From G963668655 sp963668655 (lineage in GTDB: Bacteria > Myxococcota_A > SURF-8): a stretch of 64,000 nt of DNA. Where the stretch lies: NCBI GenBank assembly GCA_963668655.2, contig CAXXPQ010000002.1:1240001-1304000 (forward strand). Reading direction: 5' to 3'. The notes under the pieces were generated by a model that made no database searches, was not told the DNA's origin, and saw only the letters and a list, made by a program, of their open reading frames with translations. The translations under genes and the position numbers were made by a program. This document shows positions 34,188 to 42,936 of this stretch, piece by piece. The first letter of the stretch is position 1, and each line of letters starts with the position of its first letter.

Positions 34188-34220
34188 TCCGATGCCTTCG
34201 GGCCGGAAGGCCGTTTCGAT

Positions 34221-35411
34221 TTACGTCTTACCGGGAGAATCGCCGTCCGCCGCGCCGCCCACGACCTCGATGCGCGTGAGCGCCGGAAGCCGGGTGTCCG
34301 GTTCGTGGTAGTGCCGCCACCAGTGGGTCAGCGTGGTCCAGGCGAACAGGCGGTTGATGAGCGGAACCCGTAGCGCCTGGTGGAAGATCCAGTAAAAGAC
34401 GAGCAGCGCGGGCAGGACGAAGGCGGTGGCCAGAAGCGTGGAGAGGTTGTCCCGCCCCAGAACTTCCAACCCCGGAACGGTCGAAAGCGCCAGGGGAAGC
34501 AGGAAGGCGGTGGTGGGTACGGTCACGAGAAAATACGTCAGGGCTCCCCAGCTCTGCCCGGCCTCCACGGCTTTCGAGGGGCAGAAGGCCATACAGCGCA
34601 TGCAAGACTCGCAGGAAAACAGCCAGTACGGGCGGGGCTTTTTTCCTCCTTCGCCTCCCGTCATGCGGATGGCCCCCACCGGGCAGGTGCGCGCGCAGAG
34701 CCCGCAGCCCACGCAGTTGGTGTTGGCGAAAAACAGCTTGGCCAGCCAGCGGCGGCCCACCAGCAGATAGGCCAGAGTAATCGGCCAGAGCAGCAGCATC
34801 CAGGCGAACTCCAGAAGATTGTTCGCGGAAAGCCAGGCACGGCGGCCCGAAAGGATGCGCGACATGAAAGTCCGCACCTTGGGGCGCGAGGTGTCGATGC
34901 AGCGCCGGGCGTTTCTCGGGTGCAGGCCCCAGTGCAGGGAAAGCCAGTTGGACGGCATGTTGACCGACAGAACGCCCGGTATGCGGTAGCCCTTCAGAAA
35001 GAGCAAGAAGGCCAGAAGAAAGGCGTTGCTGGCGGCGATGCCGAAGATCTCGAACCAGCCCCAGCGCACGCCCGCGCGGGTGGCCACCGCCACGGCCCGG
35101 CGTCCCCGGCCTCGGGGCAGGCGCAGGGCGAAGGCGATCATGGCCCAGGGGGCGGTGAATCCGTGGGTGGGGCAGACCAGGCCGAACAGACCGTCGTCCG
35201 CTCCGGAAGCGGGCGGATCGTCCGGATCCCGCGGTGGAGAGAGCGCATCCTCCCCGGCCCTGGCCAGGGGAACCAGGGTGGCGCTTCCGCCCGCCTCGGC
35301 GACGCATTCGCCCATCCATCGCGCCACGCGATAGCTGTTGCCGGTTCCGCTCAGGTACACGAACGTCGCGGGGGAATATAAATGATTGAATTTAATCATA
35401 ATTTTCTCCAT
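34221..35411 (-). CDS. EFR1-type flavodoxin/ferredoxin membrane protein
   Basis: 396 residues. The N-terminal flavodoxin-like part begins FVYLSGTGNSYRVARWM (FMN phosphate loop). Two 4Fe-4S motifs follow, CVGCGLCARTCP and CESCMRCMAFCPSKA, near residues 230-285. Hydrophobic segments lie at about 125-145, 205-225 and 290-345, so it is membrane-associated. Members move electrons between soluble donors and membrane partners. The first 16 residues (MEKIMIKFNHLYSPAT) are coded by AT-rich DNA continuous with the Mrr-like gene. The second ATG at 35399 has a better-spaced GGAG. It is the last gene of the minus-strand cluster beginning with the SDR gene. Confidence 0.82.
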   Translation of the reverse strand: MEKIMIKFNHLYSPATFVYLSGTGNSYRVARWMGECVAEAGGSATLVPLARAGEDALSPPRDPDDPPASGADDGLFGLVCPTHGFTAPWAMIAFALRLPRGRGRRAVAVATRAGVRWGWFEIFGIAASNAFLLAFLLFLKGYRIPGVLSVNMPSNWLSLHWGLHPRNARRCIDTSRPKVRTFMSRILSGRRAWLSANNLLEFAWMLLLWPITLAYLLVGRRWLAKLFFANTNCVGCGLCARTCPVGAIRMTGGEGGKKPRPYWLFSCESCMRCMAFCPSKAVEAGQSWGALTYFLVTVPTTAFLLPLALSTVPGLEVLGRDNLSTLLATAFVLPALLVFYWIFHQALRVPLINRLFAWTTLTHWWRHYHEPDTRLPALTRIEVVGGAADGDSPGKT

Positions 35412-35417
35412 TCCATT

Positions 35418-36263
35418 TTATTGTTTTTCTAAAAAAACTAAATTACAGCTTGCACTAACCCCGTGAAAATTATCCAATCTTCCCATTGGAATAACAGTTC
35501 CTCTTTCTTGAAAATAATATTGAAATTGTTCAAGGACGGACAGCTCAAGTTCGTATTGTATTTTCAATTCTAGCTCGGAAACAGGAATATCATTAATTAA
35601 CAATCCATCCTCAATTTTCTGGGTTTTTCTGCATGTTATTTTTCTTTGAGAAAATGGTTGAGTATTCCTTAAGTATTTATCGGAGTCGTTTTCTGCTTGA
35701 ATTCTTGCCAATTCCAGTATTGTTTCTTCATAATCTTTATAAGTTCTTTGTTTTCCACCAATAACGAATTTTGCGTTTCCCAATTTCTCCACTGGGATCA
35801 TCCGAGCAATATCTTCAGGGAAAATAACATGTGTTGAGGATATATAAACTTTTATAAAGGAAGTTTGTATTGGCGATGGACTTTTTTCAACAATAATGAG
35901 ATGACAACGTTGGTCTTGGTCAGCCCGTGCAATTGCCGATCTTGTGAAGCCGTAACTTACAATAAATCCTTTTGCTGCGTTTGCGTCTTTAATTTTATCG
36001 CAAAAGTTACTAACAGTATTTTTATCGACCTTCTTTTTGGTATTCTTGCATTCGAAAATGTAAATTAATTTATCTTGATTGCTTAGTTCGAGTTCTATCC
36101 ATAAATCAATTTCATGCCGGACACCGTTAATATTAATTCTTTTGTTTGGTTCTATATTTTTCTGGATATAGGGAGAAGCCCTAAGCTTTTCTATTCTAAA
36201 TTTTTCCAGTGCTATAGTAAATTCTTCTAATATTTTACCCTTTTCTACACTCTCCTTTGACAA
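35418..36263 (-). CDS. Mrr-like PD-(D/E)XK restriction endonuclease-type protein, AT-rich
   Basis: 281 residues. The PD-(D/E)XK core is visible in HEIDLWIELE (D53) and YIFECKNTKKKV (E71-C-K73), followed by a Gln/Asn-free helix and VSNFCDKIKDANAAKGFIVSYGFTRSA, the strand-helix that follows the catalytic site in Mrr-type nucleases. The C-terminal 130 residues are not recognised. It starts at a TTG (36263) with GGAGG inside the end of the upstream acyltransferase gene. Codon use is strongly AT-rich, unlike both neighbours. No methyltransferase is adjacent, consistent with a modification-dependent (type IV) enzyme or a lone defence gene. Confidence 0.78.
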   Translation of the reverse strand: MSKESVEKGKILEEFTIALEKFRIEKLRASPYIQKNIEPNKRININGVRHEIDLWIELELSNQDKLIYIFECKNTKKKVDKNTVSNFCDKIKDANAAKGFIVSYGFTRSAIARADQDQRCHLIIVEKSPSPIQTSFIKVYISSTHVIFPEDIARMIPVEKLGNAKFVIGGKQRTYKDYEETILELARIQAENDSDKYLRNTQPFSQRKITCRKTQKIEDGLLINDIPVSELELKIQYELELSVLEQFQYYFQERGTVIPMGRLDNFHGVSASCNLVFLEKQ

Positions 36264-36266
36264 ATC

Positions 36267-37484
36267 TTACCTCCAGCGGCTGCGGCGCTGGCCCAGTTCC
36301 AGATCGATTTCCTTCTGAATGTCCGCCTTGATGCGCGCCGAGAGGCGGTTGACCGTGACGCGCTCGTGCCCGGCCTCCGGACCGTATTCCTCGTTGATGG
36401 CCACCGGCTCGCCGATGCGGATGGTCCACTTGGACGGCAACGGCCACAGTCCGAAGGGCCCCAGCAAGGGAAACAGCGGCGTCACGGGGAAGAACGGCAG
36501 ATCCAGCGCTTTGGCCAGGGTGCTGCTGTTGGAGAGAATCGGGTGCGCCTCCTCGGACCCCACGATGGCCACCGGGATCACCGGGGCGTCGGAAACCAGG
36601 GCCAGCTTCACGAAACCGCCGCGTCCGAAACGTTGCAGGCGGTAACGGTTGCGGTAGGGCTTCACGATGCCCTTGATGCCCTCCGGGAAGACGATGGCCA
36701 GTTCGTCGTCGGCCAGGAGACGCTGGGCGTTTTCCTGGCAGGCGCGCACGAAACCGATGCGGGACAGCAGCGTGCCCAGCACGGGGGCGTAATAGAAGAA
36801 ATCCTCCACCAGCGGCCAGGAGGTTCGGCCGGTCTCCCGAAAGATGGCGTTGGCCAGCATCAGGCCGTCGAAGGGAAGAATGCCCGCGTGGTTGGCCACC
36901 AGCACGGCCCGGCCTTCCTTCGGGATGTTCTCCGCGCCCACCACCTGCACACGCCAGTAGAAACGGTAGAAAAAGCGCAGCAGCGGTTCGAGCCGCTCGC
37001 GCAGGCCGGGATCGAAGCCGAATTCCTGGCCGATGCTGAACCCGTCCGGCCGCAGGCTGTGCAGAATGGCGCGCAGCGTCCGGGCCGTCTTTTTGGAGGT
37101 CTTCCGGATTTCAGGGCCGGAAGTGGAAGTCTCCGGTGCGGGAGATTCCGCCCGCTTCGCTTTTTTCGGGACGGCCGCGCCCGGCGACGCCTGTTTTCCT
37201 TCGATGCCGCCGCCTGGAGCTTTTTTCGTGGCGGGCTTTTTCGCCGCCGCCTTCTTTGCTGTCGCCTTCTTGACGGCCGCCTTTTTCGGAGCGGTCTTCT
37301 TGGCGACCTTCTTGGCGGCCGGCTTTTCGGGCGCGGTCTTTTCGGCGGCCTCCTTCGAAGCGGGCTTCGCGGCGGTTTTCTTTTTCGTCCCGGCGCTCTT
37401 TTTCGCCGTGGATTTCCTTACCGGTTTCGCTTCCGGCCCGGAAGCGGTTTGAAAGGGATCGTTGCCCAGTACGGATTTCGGCAT
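36267..37484 (-). CDS. 1-acylglycerol-3-phosphate acyltransferase-like protein with histone H1-like tail
   Basis: 405 residues. The C-terminal 270 residues are an acyltransferase (PlsC-like) with VANHAGILPFDGLM (NHxGxLPxDG form of the acyl-acceptor motif) and FPEGIKG; it also has PLSC-like FVRAC and VIPVAIVGSEEAHP. The N-terminal 135 residues are low-complexity Lys/Ala/Pro (repeats of AKK, KKA and AAKKPATKK), resembling histone H1 or Hc1-type DNA-binding tails. It follows the SDR gene by 16 bases, so co-transcription is likely. The acyltransferase would act at the inner membrane in phospholipid synthesis or remodelling. Confidence 0.85.
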   Translation of the reverse strand: MPKSVLGNDPFQTASGPEAKPVRKSTAKKSAGTKKKTAAKPASKEAAEKTAPEKPAAKKVAKKTAPKKAAVKKATAKKAAAKKPATKKAPGGGIEGKQASPGAAVPKKAKRAESPAPETSTSGPEIRKTSKKTARTLRAILHSLRPDGFSIGQEFGFDPGLRERLEPLLRFFYRFYWRVQVVGAENIPKEGRAVLVANHAGILPFDGLMLANAIFRETGRTSWPLVEDFFYYAPVLGTLLSRIGFVRACQENAQRLLADDELAIVFPEGIKGIVKPYRNRYRLQRFGRGGFVKLALVSDAPVIPVAIVGSEEAHPILSNSSTLAKALDLPFFPVTPLFPLLGPFGLWPLPSKWTIRIGEPVAINEEYGPEAGHERVTVNRLSARIKADIQKEIDLELGQRRSRWR

Positions 37485-37500
37485 CGGACGCCTCCTTGAT

Positions 37501-38487
37501 CTATGCGGAAACGCTCCGGCGGGCTTCCAGTCCGGCCCGGAGGCTTTCGAAACAGTCGAATTCCGGAACGAAATCGAGTTCCCGGGCGGCCTTGGATCCG
37601 TCCGCCATCCAGGAATATTTCAGGTAATCGATGTAACTGTTGGGGATATCGTAGAGTTTCAGCGGCCAGAGCGCGGAGGAGAACAGCCGCAACAGGCTTT
37701 CCGGAACCAGGCGTTCCTTCCCGCCGATGCGCCGGATGGCTTCCGAATAGCGCACCGCGCCCTTGCCCACGATGTTGTACACCCCGCGATGATGGCCGGA
37801 AAGCACCAGGCTGTAGGCGCGGAACAGATCGTCCTCGTGGATGAACTGCATGAGCGGGTCGAAGCCCATCACCCGGGGAGAAACCCGGCTCAACAGAATC
37901 TTGCTCAGGTAGTTGATGGCCGTGGGGCCCAGGCTGGTGCAGTTGCGCAAAATGGACACGCGACAGTCCGGGTGTTCCCGCCCGTACTGCTGCATCTGCC
38001 GTTCCAGCTCGGCCTTGTCGTGAATGAAACTCTCCGGGCGGGTTCCCCCGATGGGGCGGTCCTCGGAAAGGTATCCCGGATTGCCGGGCCGGGCACCGTA
38101 AATGGCGGTGGTGCTGCGGGCGATGATGCGCTTGACCGAGGCCTCGGCGCAGGCGTCCAGGACGTGCATGGTGCCGATGGCCTCCAGTTCGTGCGCCAGC
38201 ATGCGGTTGCGGCTCAGCGTATAGCTGAAAATCAGATGGACCAGATCCGTGACGCCCTCGGTGGAAAAGATCCGGCAGAGCACCTGCTGGGCGCTGGGGC
38301 TGGTGAGATCCACTTTGTGATAGACGGCGCGGGGATCCTCCAGTTCCGGCTGGTGGATGTCGATCAGAACCAGCCGGAGATCCTCCCGTTCGCGGAGAAG
38401 CCGCTTGATGAGCCCCTGTCCGAGATAGTTCGACGCCCCGGTCAGGGCGATCACGTCGCCCTTTCGGCCGCGATTCGCATTCGCCAT
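37501..38487 (-). CDS. Extended short-chain dehydrogenase (NAD-dependent epimerase/dehydratase family)
   Basis: 328 residues. Rossmann motif ALTGASNYLGQGL at residues 16-28, then DIHQPE (NAD-binding acidic strand end) and the SDR Ser region RSTTAIYG. At the catalytic YxxxK position the sequence is FIHDK, so Tyr is replaced by Phe with Lys retained. The protein is therefore either an altered SDR or uses another residue. Sugar epimerase, dehydratase or 3-beta-HSD-like relatives are possible. It is the first gene of a cluster with the acyltransferase, which suggests a lipid or cell-envelope role. Confidence 0.82.
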   Translation of the reverse strand: MANANRGRKGDVIALTGASNYLGQGLIKRLLREREDLRLVLIDIHQPELEDPRAVYHKVDLTSPSAQQVLCRIFSTEGVTDLVHLIFSYTLSRNRMLAHELEAIGTMHVLDACAEASVKRIIARSTTAIYGARPGNPGYLSEDRPIGGTRPESFIHDKAELERQMQQYGREHPDCRVSILRNCTSLGPTAINYLSKILLSRVSPRVMGFDPLMQFIHEDDLFRAYSLVLSGHHRGVYNIVGKGAVRYSEAIRRIGGKERLVPESLLRLFSSALWPLKLYDIPNSYIDYLKYSWMADGSKAARELDFVPEFDCFESLRAGLEARRSVSA

Positions 38488-38548
38488 GGTTCTCCCTCCG
38501 GAAATCTCTGGCTTCGACCCGCCCCCGTGGATATTCGACCGGCTCCGC

Positions 38549-39838
38549 CTACGGAATATGCTCCGCCGTGCAGTCGGCCATGCAGAACTTGCCGTTGAGC
38601 TGGTCGCTTTCGATCTTGATGCATCCGTAGCCGCGCGGGCATTGGCGCGTGCCCTGGTCCGTGACGCCGTTTTCCCCGTCCTGGTACGTACAGTCCCATT
38701 TAATCAGGCAGAAATGCCCCTTGGAGTTGCCGTCCTGGTCCTGAAGCTCCACGCAGACGTTGTCCGCGCCGCATTCCTGATTCTGATTCTGCGTGTCCGT
38801 GCAGGCGTCACAGAATTTCTGCGCGCCGTAGATGTTCGGACAGACGCGGCCGTCCGAGGTCTGGCTCTGTTCCGCCTTGGCGTCGAAGCAGCAGCCGCGG
38901 TCTTCCGGGTCGCCGTCCGGCAGTTCCTCGGAGCAGATTTCTCCGATGGAACACTGCCAGGTGCCCTCGCAGCCGATGCGCTCCACGCACTGGCCGGAAA
39001 TGCACTCGTTGGAGGCGTAGCAGTCCTCGTCATCCTCGCAGCCCGGGTAACAGGAGAATCCCGTGGTGTTGCACAGGTATTCCAGCGGGCAGTCGTATTT
39101 GCTGGAGCAGTCGCCCTCGTGGCACTGGTGCTCGAAGCAGATCTCGCCGGCGGGACATTCCTCGTTGATGTTGCAGCCGTAGGTACAATAGGGATCCCGG
39201 TCGTCGGCCGGGTCGTCGTAACAGATCATGCCGGTGGGGCAGTTGGAGGCCTGCGGGTTGCAGCCCGACGTGCATTTGGCCGTGAGCGGGAAACAGACCA
39301 GTGGCGCCGTGCAGTTTTCGTTCGTACAGCAGTTGTTTCCTTCCACGCCGTCGGTCTGGGTCATGTCGAAAACGCACTGGCGGGCGCCGAATTCCGGCAC
39401 CACCTCGCAATCATACCCTACGGAACAGTCGTTGACATCGATGCAGCTTCGGCCGCACAAACCGGACGGCAGGCAGTAGTCCTGATCGTAGCCGCATTCC
39501 TTGTGCTCCTCGCAGGGCTCGCAGGTGAATTTCCGGCGGCGGCACTTGTTCAGTTCCGGATCGCAATAGTTGTCTCCGGTCGGACAATCGGCGTCCACGC
39601 GGCACTCCACCTGGGGTTCGTCGTCGCCGTCCGGAGGAATGATGATGCCGCCGTTGTCGCCGTCGGCGGGCGTATCGCCGTCGGCGGGCTTGTCGCCGTC
39701 TACGGGCAGGTCATTGTCTCCATTCACGGGCGTGTCGCCGTCCGGGGAAGCGTCTTCATCGGAACTGGAACAGGCGACGGCCAGAAAAGCCGAAAGAAGG
39801 ATAACGGCAAGAAAAATCGGGAACTTGAACGACGACAT
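38549..39838 (-). CDS. PDGD-tethered Cys-rich lipoprotein with repeated disulfide units
   Basis: 429 residues from the ATG at 39838 (AAGGAG upstream). Lipobox LAVAC (Cys23), then a PDGD/ADGD tether to about residue 75. From there to the end the protein is built of short Cys units, such as CRVDADCPTGDNYC, CGYDQDYCLPSGLC, CPTGMICYDD, CEDDEDCYASNEC and CGADNVCVEL, similar to the putative Cys-rich surface domains widespread in Myxococcota-like genomes. Multiple disulfides are expected. The CBM9-like lipoprotein gene is 31 bases upstream on the same strand, so the two are likely one operon. Confidence 0.82.
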   Translation of the reverse strand: MSSFKFPIFLAVILLSAFLAVACSSSDEDASPDGDTPVNGDNDLPVDGDKPADGDTPADGDNGGIIIPPDGDDEPQVECRVDADCPTGDNYCDPELNKCRRRKFTCEPCEEHKECGYDQDYCLPSGLCGRSCIDVNDCSVGYDCEVVPEFGARQCVFDMTQTDGVEGNNCCTNENCTAPLVCFPLTAKCTSGCNPQASNCPTGMICYDDPADDRDPYCTYGCNINEECPAGEICFEHQCHEGDCSSKYDCPLEYLCNTTGFSCYPGCEDDEDCYASNECISGQCVERIGCEGTWQCSIGEICSEELPDGDPEDRGCCFDAKAEQSQTSDGRVCPNIYGAQKFCDACTDTQNQNQECGADNVCVELQDQDGNSKGHFCLIKWDCTYQDGENGVTDQGTRQCPRGYGCIKIESDQLNGKFCMADCTAEHIP

Positions 39839-39869
39839 GACGGGCTCCTTTTTTCTTCTGGATTGCGGG

Positions 39870-41189
39870 TTACTTTCCATCCGGTTTGCGTTGCAGAACG
39901 GGCGGCTTCTGATCGGCCTTCCGCACCGTCGGTCCGGCCTTTCGGATCTGGCCGCGCTCTTCCGGATGCTTCGTGCTGAAAATCAGCGTACCGAAGCGGT
40001 CCAGGGTATGAAAATCGCCCACGAAAACGGGCGACCACATGGACGCCGTGACGCCGCGCTTGGCGGGCCGTTCCATGCGGTAGAGATTCAGACGCCATTG
40101 ATCCCCTTCCTTCGGCGGGGTGTTCGGCGCGTCGGCGATGGACGCCAGGGGAATGGCCATTTCCACGATCCAGTGTTTGTCCCGGTCTTCGCGTTTGTTC
40201 ACGGTGCCGTCCATGGACACGGCCGAGCGCACCTTGCCGTCCCAGGAAATGTCCATGTCCTTCCGCCGCGCCGGGAAATAGGCGTCGTAGACCGCGTTGA
40301 CCGCGTTGACCTGGATTTCGTAATAGGTGGATCCCGAACCGTCCGCGTCGATCATTACCTCGGTGGTTTCTTCCTTGTACAGGGGATCGTCCCGCTTGGA
40401 ATAGTTCGTCCAGATGTCCGTGTCGTGGCAGAAAAAGGCGATGTATAGGTTCTTGTCGTCCCAGAGGAACTTGGCCTCGGTGGCGGGCGTGGGCTTGTGA
40501 TCGCCGGTCAGATCCACGAAAATCCCCGATCCTCCCGCGTTTTTCCATGCGGACTCGTCCAGTTTTCCGTCGATTTTGATGGGCGTTTCGGCGCGGTAGG
40601 CCGTGGCGACTTTCTTGATTTCCTCCGGCGTATCCAGGTCGAATTCCGCGATCTTCAGACGCCCCTCTCCATCCGCGTGCTCCCGGCTCTTCGCGTCCAC
40701 GGGCAGGCGGGTTTCCCCCTTGTAAAAGCCGCCCCACAGAATGCCCCGCGTGCCGGGAAAGGCTTTCGGCATGCGGCTGCGGAACACGTCCTTGATGATG
40801 TCGCCCTTTTGCCACTGGTTCGTCCGGTAACGGCCGTTCAGCACGTGATGATCCATCTTGGCGCGGAAGCGCATCTTGCCCACGGGCTCGAAATGCCCGA
40901 AGAATTCATAATCGTCCGGAATGGGCTGCAAAGCCTTGAAATAGAACGTCACGGTATAGGGTTTGCCGTGCTGAATGGGCTTGGGATTGTAGTCCAGTCC
41001 CAGAATTTCGATCTTCCCGTCCAGAACCAGCCCGGCCTTCACGTCGTACTTGTCCGGCGCCTTATCCAGCAAGAACCGGGAGATCTTGCCCCGATCCGCG
41101 GACGGAGCCGTTGTTTTTTCCGGCTTTTCGCAACCGGAAACCGCAAGAAACAGCATCAGAACCCAGGCCGTCCAGAAACCCTTACGCAT
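39870..41189 (-). CDS. Lipoprotein with a CBM9-like C-terminal domain
   Basis: 439 residues from the ATG at 41189; the longer open frame upstream lacks signals. Lipobox LAVSGC (Cys20). The N-terminal 200 residues form a beta-rich domain (GKPYTVTFYFKALQPIP, MPKAFPGTRGILWGGFYKGETRLPV). The C-terminal domain (about 210-415) has the CBM9 layout: PIKIDGKLDESAWKNA, KFLWDDKNLYIAFFCHDTDIW and EVMIDADGSGSTYYEIQVN. Such domains bind carbohydrate ends or occur in membrane-associated proteins of unknown ligand. A predicted surface protein upstream of a PDGD lipoprotein in one operon. A carbohydrate-binding role is inferred. Confidence 0.82.
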   Translation of the reverse strand: MRKGFWTAWVLMLFLAVSGCEKPEKTTAPSADRGKISRFLLDKAPDKYDVKAGLVLDGKIEILGLDYNPKPIQHGKPYTVTFYFKALQPIPDDYEFFGHFEPVGKMRFRAKMDHHVLNGRYRTNQWQKGDIIKDVFRSRMPKAFPGTRGILWGGFYKGETRLPVDAKSREHADGEGRLKIAEFDLDTPEEIKKVATAYRAETPIKIDGKLDESAWKNAGGSGIFVDLTGDHKPTPATEAKFLWDDKNLYIAFFCHDTDIWTNYSKRDDPLYKEETTEVMIDADGSGSTYYEIQVNAVNAVYDAYFPARRKDMDISWDGKVRSAVSMDGTVNKREDRDKHWIVEMAIPLASIADAPNTPPKEGDQWRLNLYRMERPAKRGVTASMWSPVFVGDFHTLDRFGTLIFSTKHPEERGQIRKAGPTVRKADQKPPVLQRKPDGK

Positions 41190-41582
41190 GTGACATACCC
41201 CGCTTTGCTCGATCTCGATTCGAATGAATACGTGACATAGGGAAAACCCCTCGCTAACCTTGAAAGGGTACCCAGCACGCCGGGGAAAGTCAAGGATAAT
41301 CCAGGAGTTACATGGAAAGTACGAACATCGCCCGAGACGGGGGCGGCAAAGCGCCCCGCAGGCGTCCCGAAAGGCGCGTCCGAAACCGGTCCGGCGCGCC
41401 TTTCGCAGGGCGAAATTCGTCCTGAAAATCGTCTTCCGGCATTGGATTTCGCGGACTTCTGCGGGAAACGATCTTGCCAAGCACGGCCGGTCGGGAGTAG
41501 GATACGGATCGGGTATTCGAAACGAAGGATCATCGGCCGGAGGCGGGGTCGCCGTTCCGGCGCGCATCGGGGAGGCTTTTCG
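41190..41582. other. Divergent intergenic region with two promoters
   Basis: Holds a minus-strand promoter (TTGACT 41288-41293, 17-base spacer, TACCCT 41265-41270) for the CBM9 gene and a plus-strand promoter (TTGCCA 41474-41479, 18-base spacer, TAGGAT 41498-41503) for the small lipoprotein. The CBM9 leader carries GTGACATA twice (41190-41197 and 41232-41239). No further ORF was seen. Confidence 0.55.
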
Positions 41583-42071
41583 ATGGGCTTGCGGATGGGA
41601 AGATGGATCGCGGCGGCGCTTGGCTTGGCCGGGCTTTGCCTGCTCGGAGCGGGGTGTTCGGAAGGCTGCCGGGAGAAACCGGAAGCCGGAGACGCTCCCG
41701 AAACGCTTTCGGCGAAGTCGGCGGAGGAGGCTTCCGCGACCGAATCGAGAGCCTATTCCTACGCCGAAAAGCAGGCCGCCTGCGAGCCGATCTGTAAAAT
41801 GGGCTTCAAATGCCGCAAGGTTTTTCTGAAAAACATGAAAGTGGCCGAGGCCAACCGTATGTTCGAGAAAACCTTCGGAAGAAGCGAGCGTGAATGTCAC
41901 CCCCGCTGCCGTTCGGTCATTCGGCCTTCGGAGAGCTGCGTCTCCTGCCTGAACGAGAAAACCTGCAACGATTTCTTCAAGTGCGCCAAGCTTTTCTGCC
42001 ACAAGGATTCCCCGGAAGTCGTCCGGCCGGAATTGCTGAAAAAACGACGGGAGGCGGGCGATGAACACTGA
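41583..42071 (+). CDS. Small Cys-rich lipoprotein
   Basis: 162 residues from the ATG at 41583. Lipobox LLGAGC (Cys25). After a Ser/Glu/Ala linker the body has eight or nine Cys in an alternating pattern (CEPICKMGFKCRKVF, CHPRC, CVSCLNEKTCNDFFKCAKLFC). This suggests a small disulfide-bonded helical fold. Its stop overlaps the start of the next GNAT gene by 11 bases, so the two are translationally coupled. Function unknown. Confidence 0.78.
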   Translation: MGLRMGRWIAAALGLAGLCLLGAGCSEGCREKPEAGDAPETLSAKSAEEASATESRAYSYAEKQAACEPICKMGFKCRKVFLKNMKVAEANRMFEKTFGRSERECHPRCRSVIRPSESCVSCLNEKTCNDFFKCAKLFCHKDSPEVVRPELLKKRREAGDEH

Positions 42072-42861
42072 GTATCGCGCCGTAAGTCTTTCGGCCTCGG
42101 ACGGATCGTTCCGAAAGTTTCTTCTGAAAGATCCCGCCACCTATCTGTATTTCCTGGGAGACATGGACGAGCCGTTCGCGACGTGCTCGCAATTCGCGGG
42201 ACTGGTTGCGGATCGCCGTTTGTGCGGCGCGGCGCTGCTGTACGAGGAAAAGGCGGACGCGGTGGTGCTGGCGGCGGGCGACGGCGAGGCCGCCTTCCCG
42301 GAGGCGCTGGATCTTCTGGGCGTGCCCGACGCTTTTTCCTACCATCTTCCGGTCTCTTTCGCGGATCGGCTGCGGGATCGCTACGATCTGACGGAGCGCA
42401 CGGAGATGGTTCGCATGCGGCTTTCGCAAAACCCGTCCACACAACTGGATCCGGCCTGCCGGGATCTTTCCGAGGCGGACGGCGCGAAGGCCCTGACCCT
42501 TTCGCGGGCGGTTCCCGAAATCTGGTTTTCCGAACGACAGTTCGAGAACAACCGTTTCGTGGGGCTTTTCAGGGAAGACCGCCTGGCCGCCATGGCGGGA
42601 ACCCATGTCACCAGTCTCCGCCAGGGCGTGGCCGCCATCGGCAGCGTGGGCGTGCATCCCGATCATCGCCGACGGGGCTATGGCCGGCGGGTGCTGGCCG
42701 CGCTTTTGACGCGGCTGGGGGACGGGTATTCCTGCATCGGCCTGAACGTGGCGGCAAAAAACGAAGCGGCGCTTCATCTGTACGAATCCCTGGGGTTTCG
42801 GCGGGAATTCGCCTTCGAAACGGGTGCGGCCCGAAGAAAACCGGTCGTCCACGCGAGATGA
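42061..42861 (+). CDS. GNAT-family acetyltransferase, two-domain form
   Basis: 266 residues. The C-terminal 130 residues are a full GNAT domain with SVGVHPDHRRRGYGRRVLAALL (motif A) and NVAAKNEAALHLYESLGFRRE (motif B). The N-terminal half resembles an older, substrate-side GNAT half (FLLKDPATYLYFLGDMD, RLCGAALLYEEK), as in two-domain GNAT proteins whose first half has lost the cofactor site. The acceptor is unknown. Start overlaps the preceding lipoprotein gene. Confidence 0.85.
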   Translation: MNTEYRAVSLSASDGSFRKFLLKDPATYLYFLGDMDEPFATCSQFAGLVADRRLCGAALLYEEKADAVVLAAGDGEAAFPEALDLLGVPDAFSYHLPVSFADRLRDRYDLTERTEMVRMRLSQNPSTQLDPACRDLSEADGAKALTLSRAVPEIWFSERQFENNRFVGLFREDRLAAMAGTHVTSLRQGVAAIGSVGVHPDHRRRGYGRRVLAALLTRLGDGYSCIGLNVAAKNEAALHLYESLGFRREFAFETGAARRKPVVHAR

Positions 42862-42936
42862 ATCCGTTTGGGGTTCTCGTGTCCGGTGATTCACTCGGCG
42901 GTTTTTGCGATTGATTTCCTTGGAGGATCGGAACGT

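Noticed and set aside
39880..42140. 756-residue minus-strand open frame reaching to 42140
   Set aside because: Only the part from the ATG at 41189 has a signal peptide and domain match; the rest lies opposite the lipoprotein and GNAT genes.
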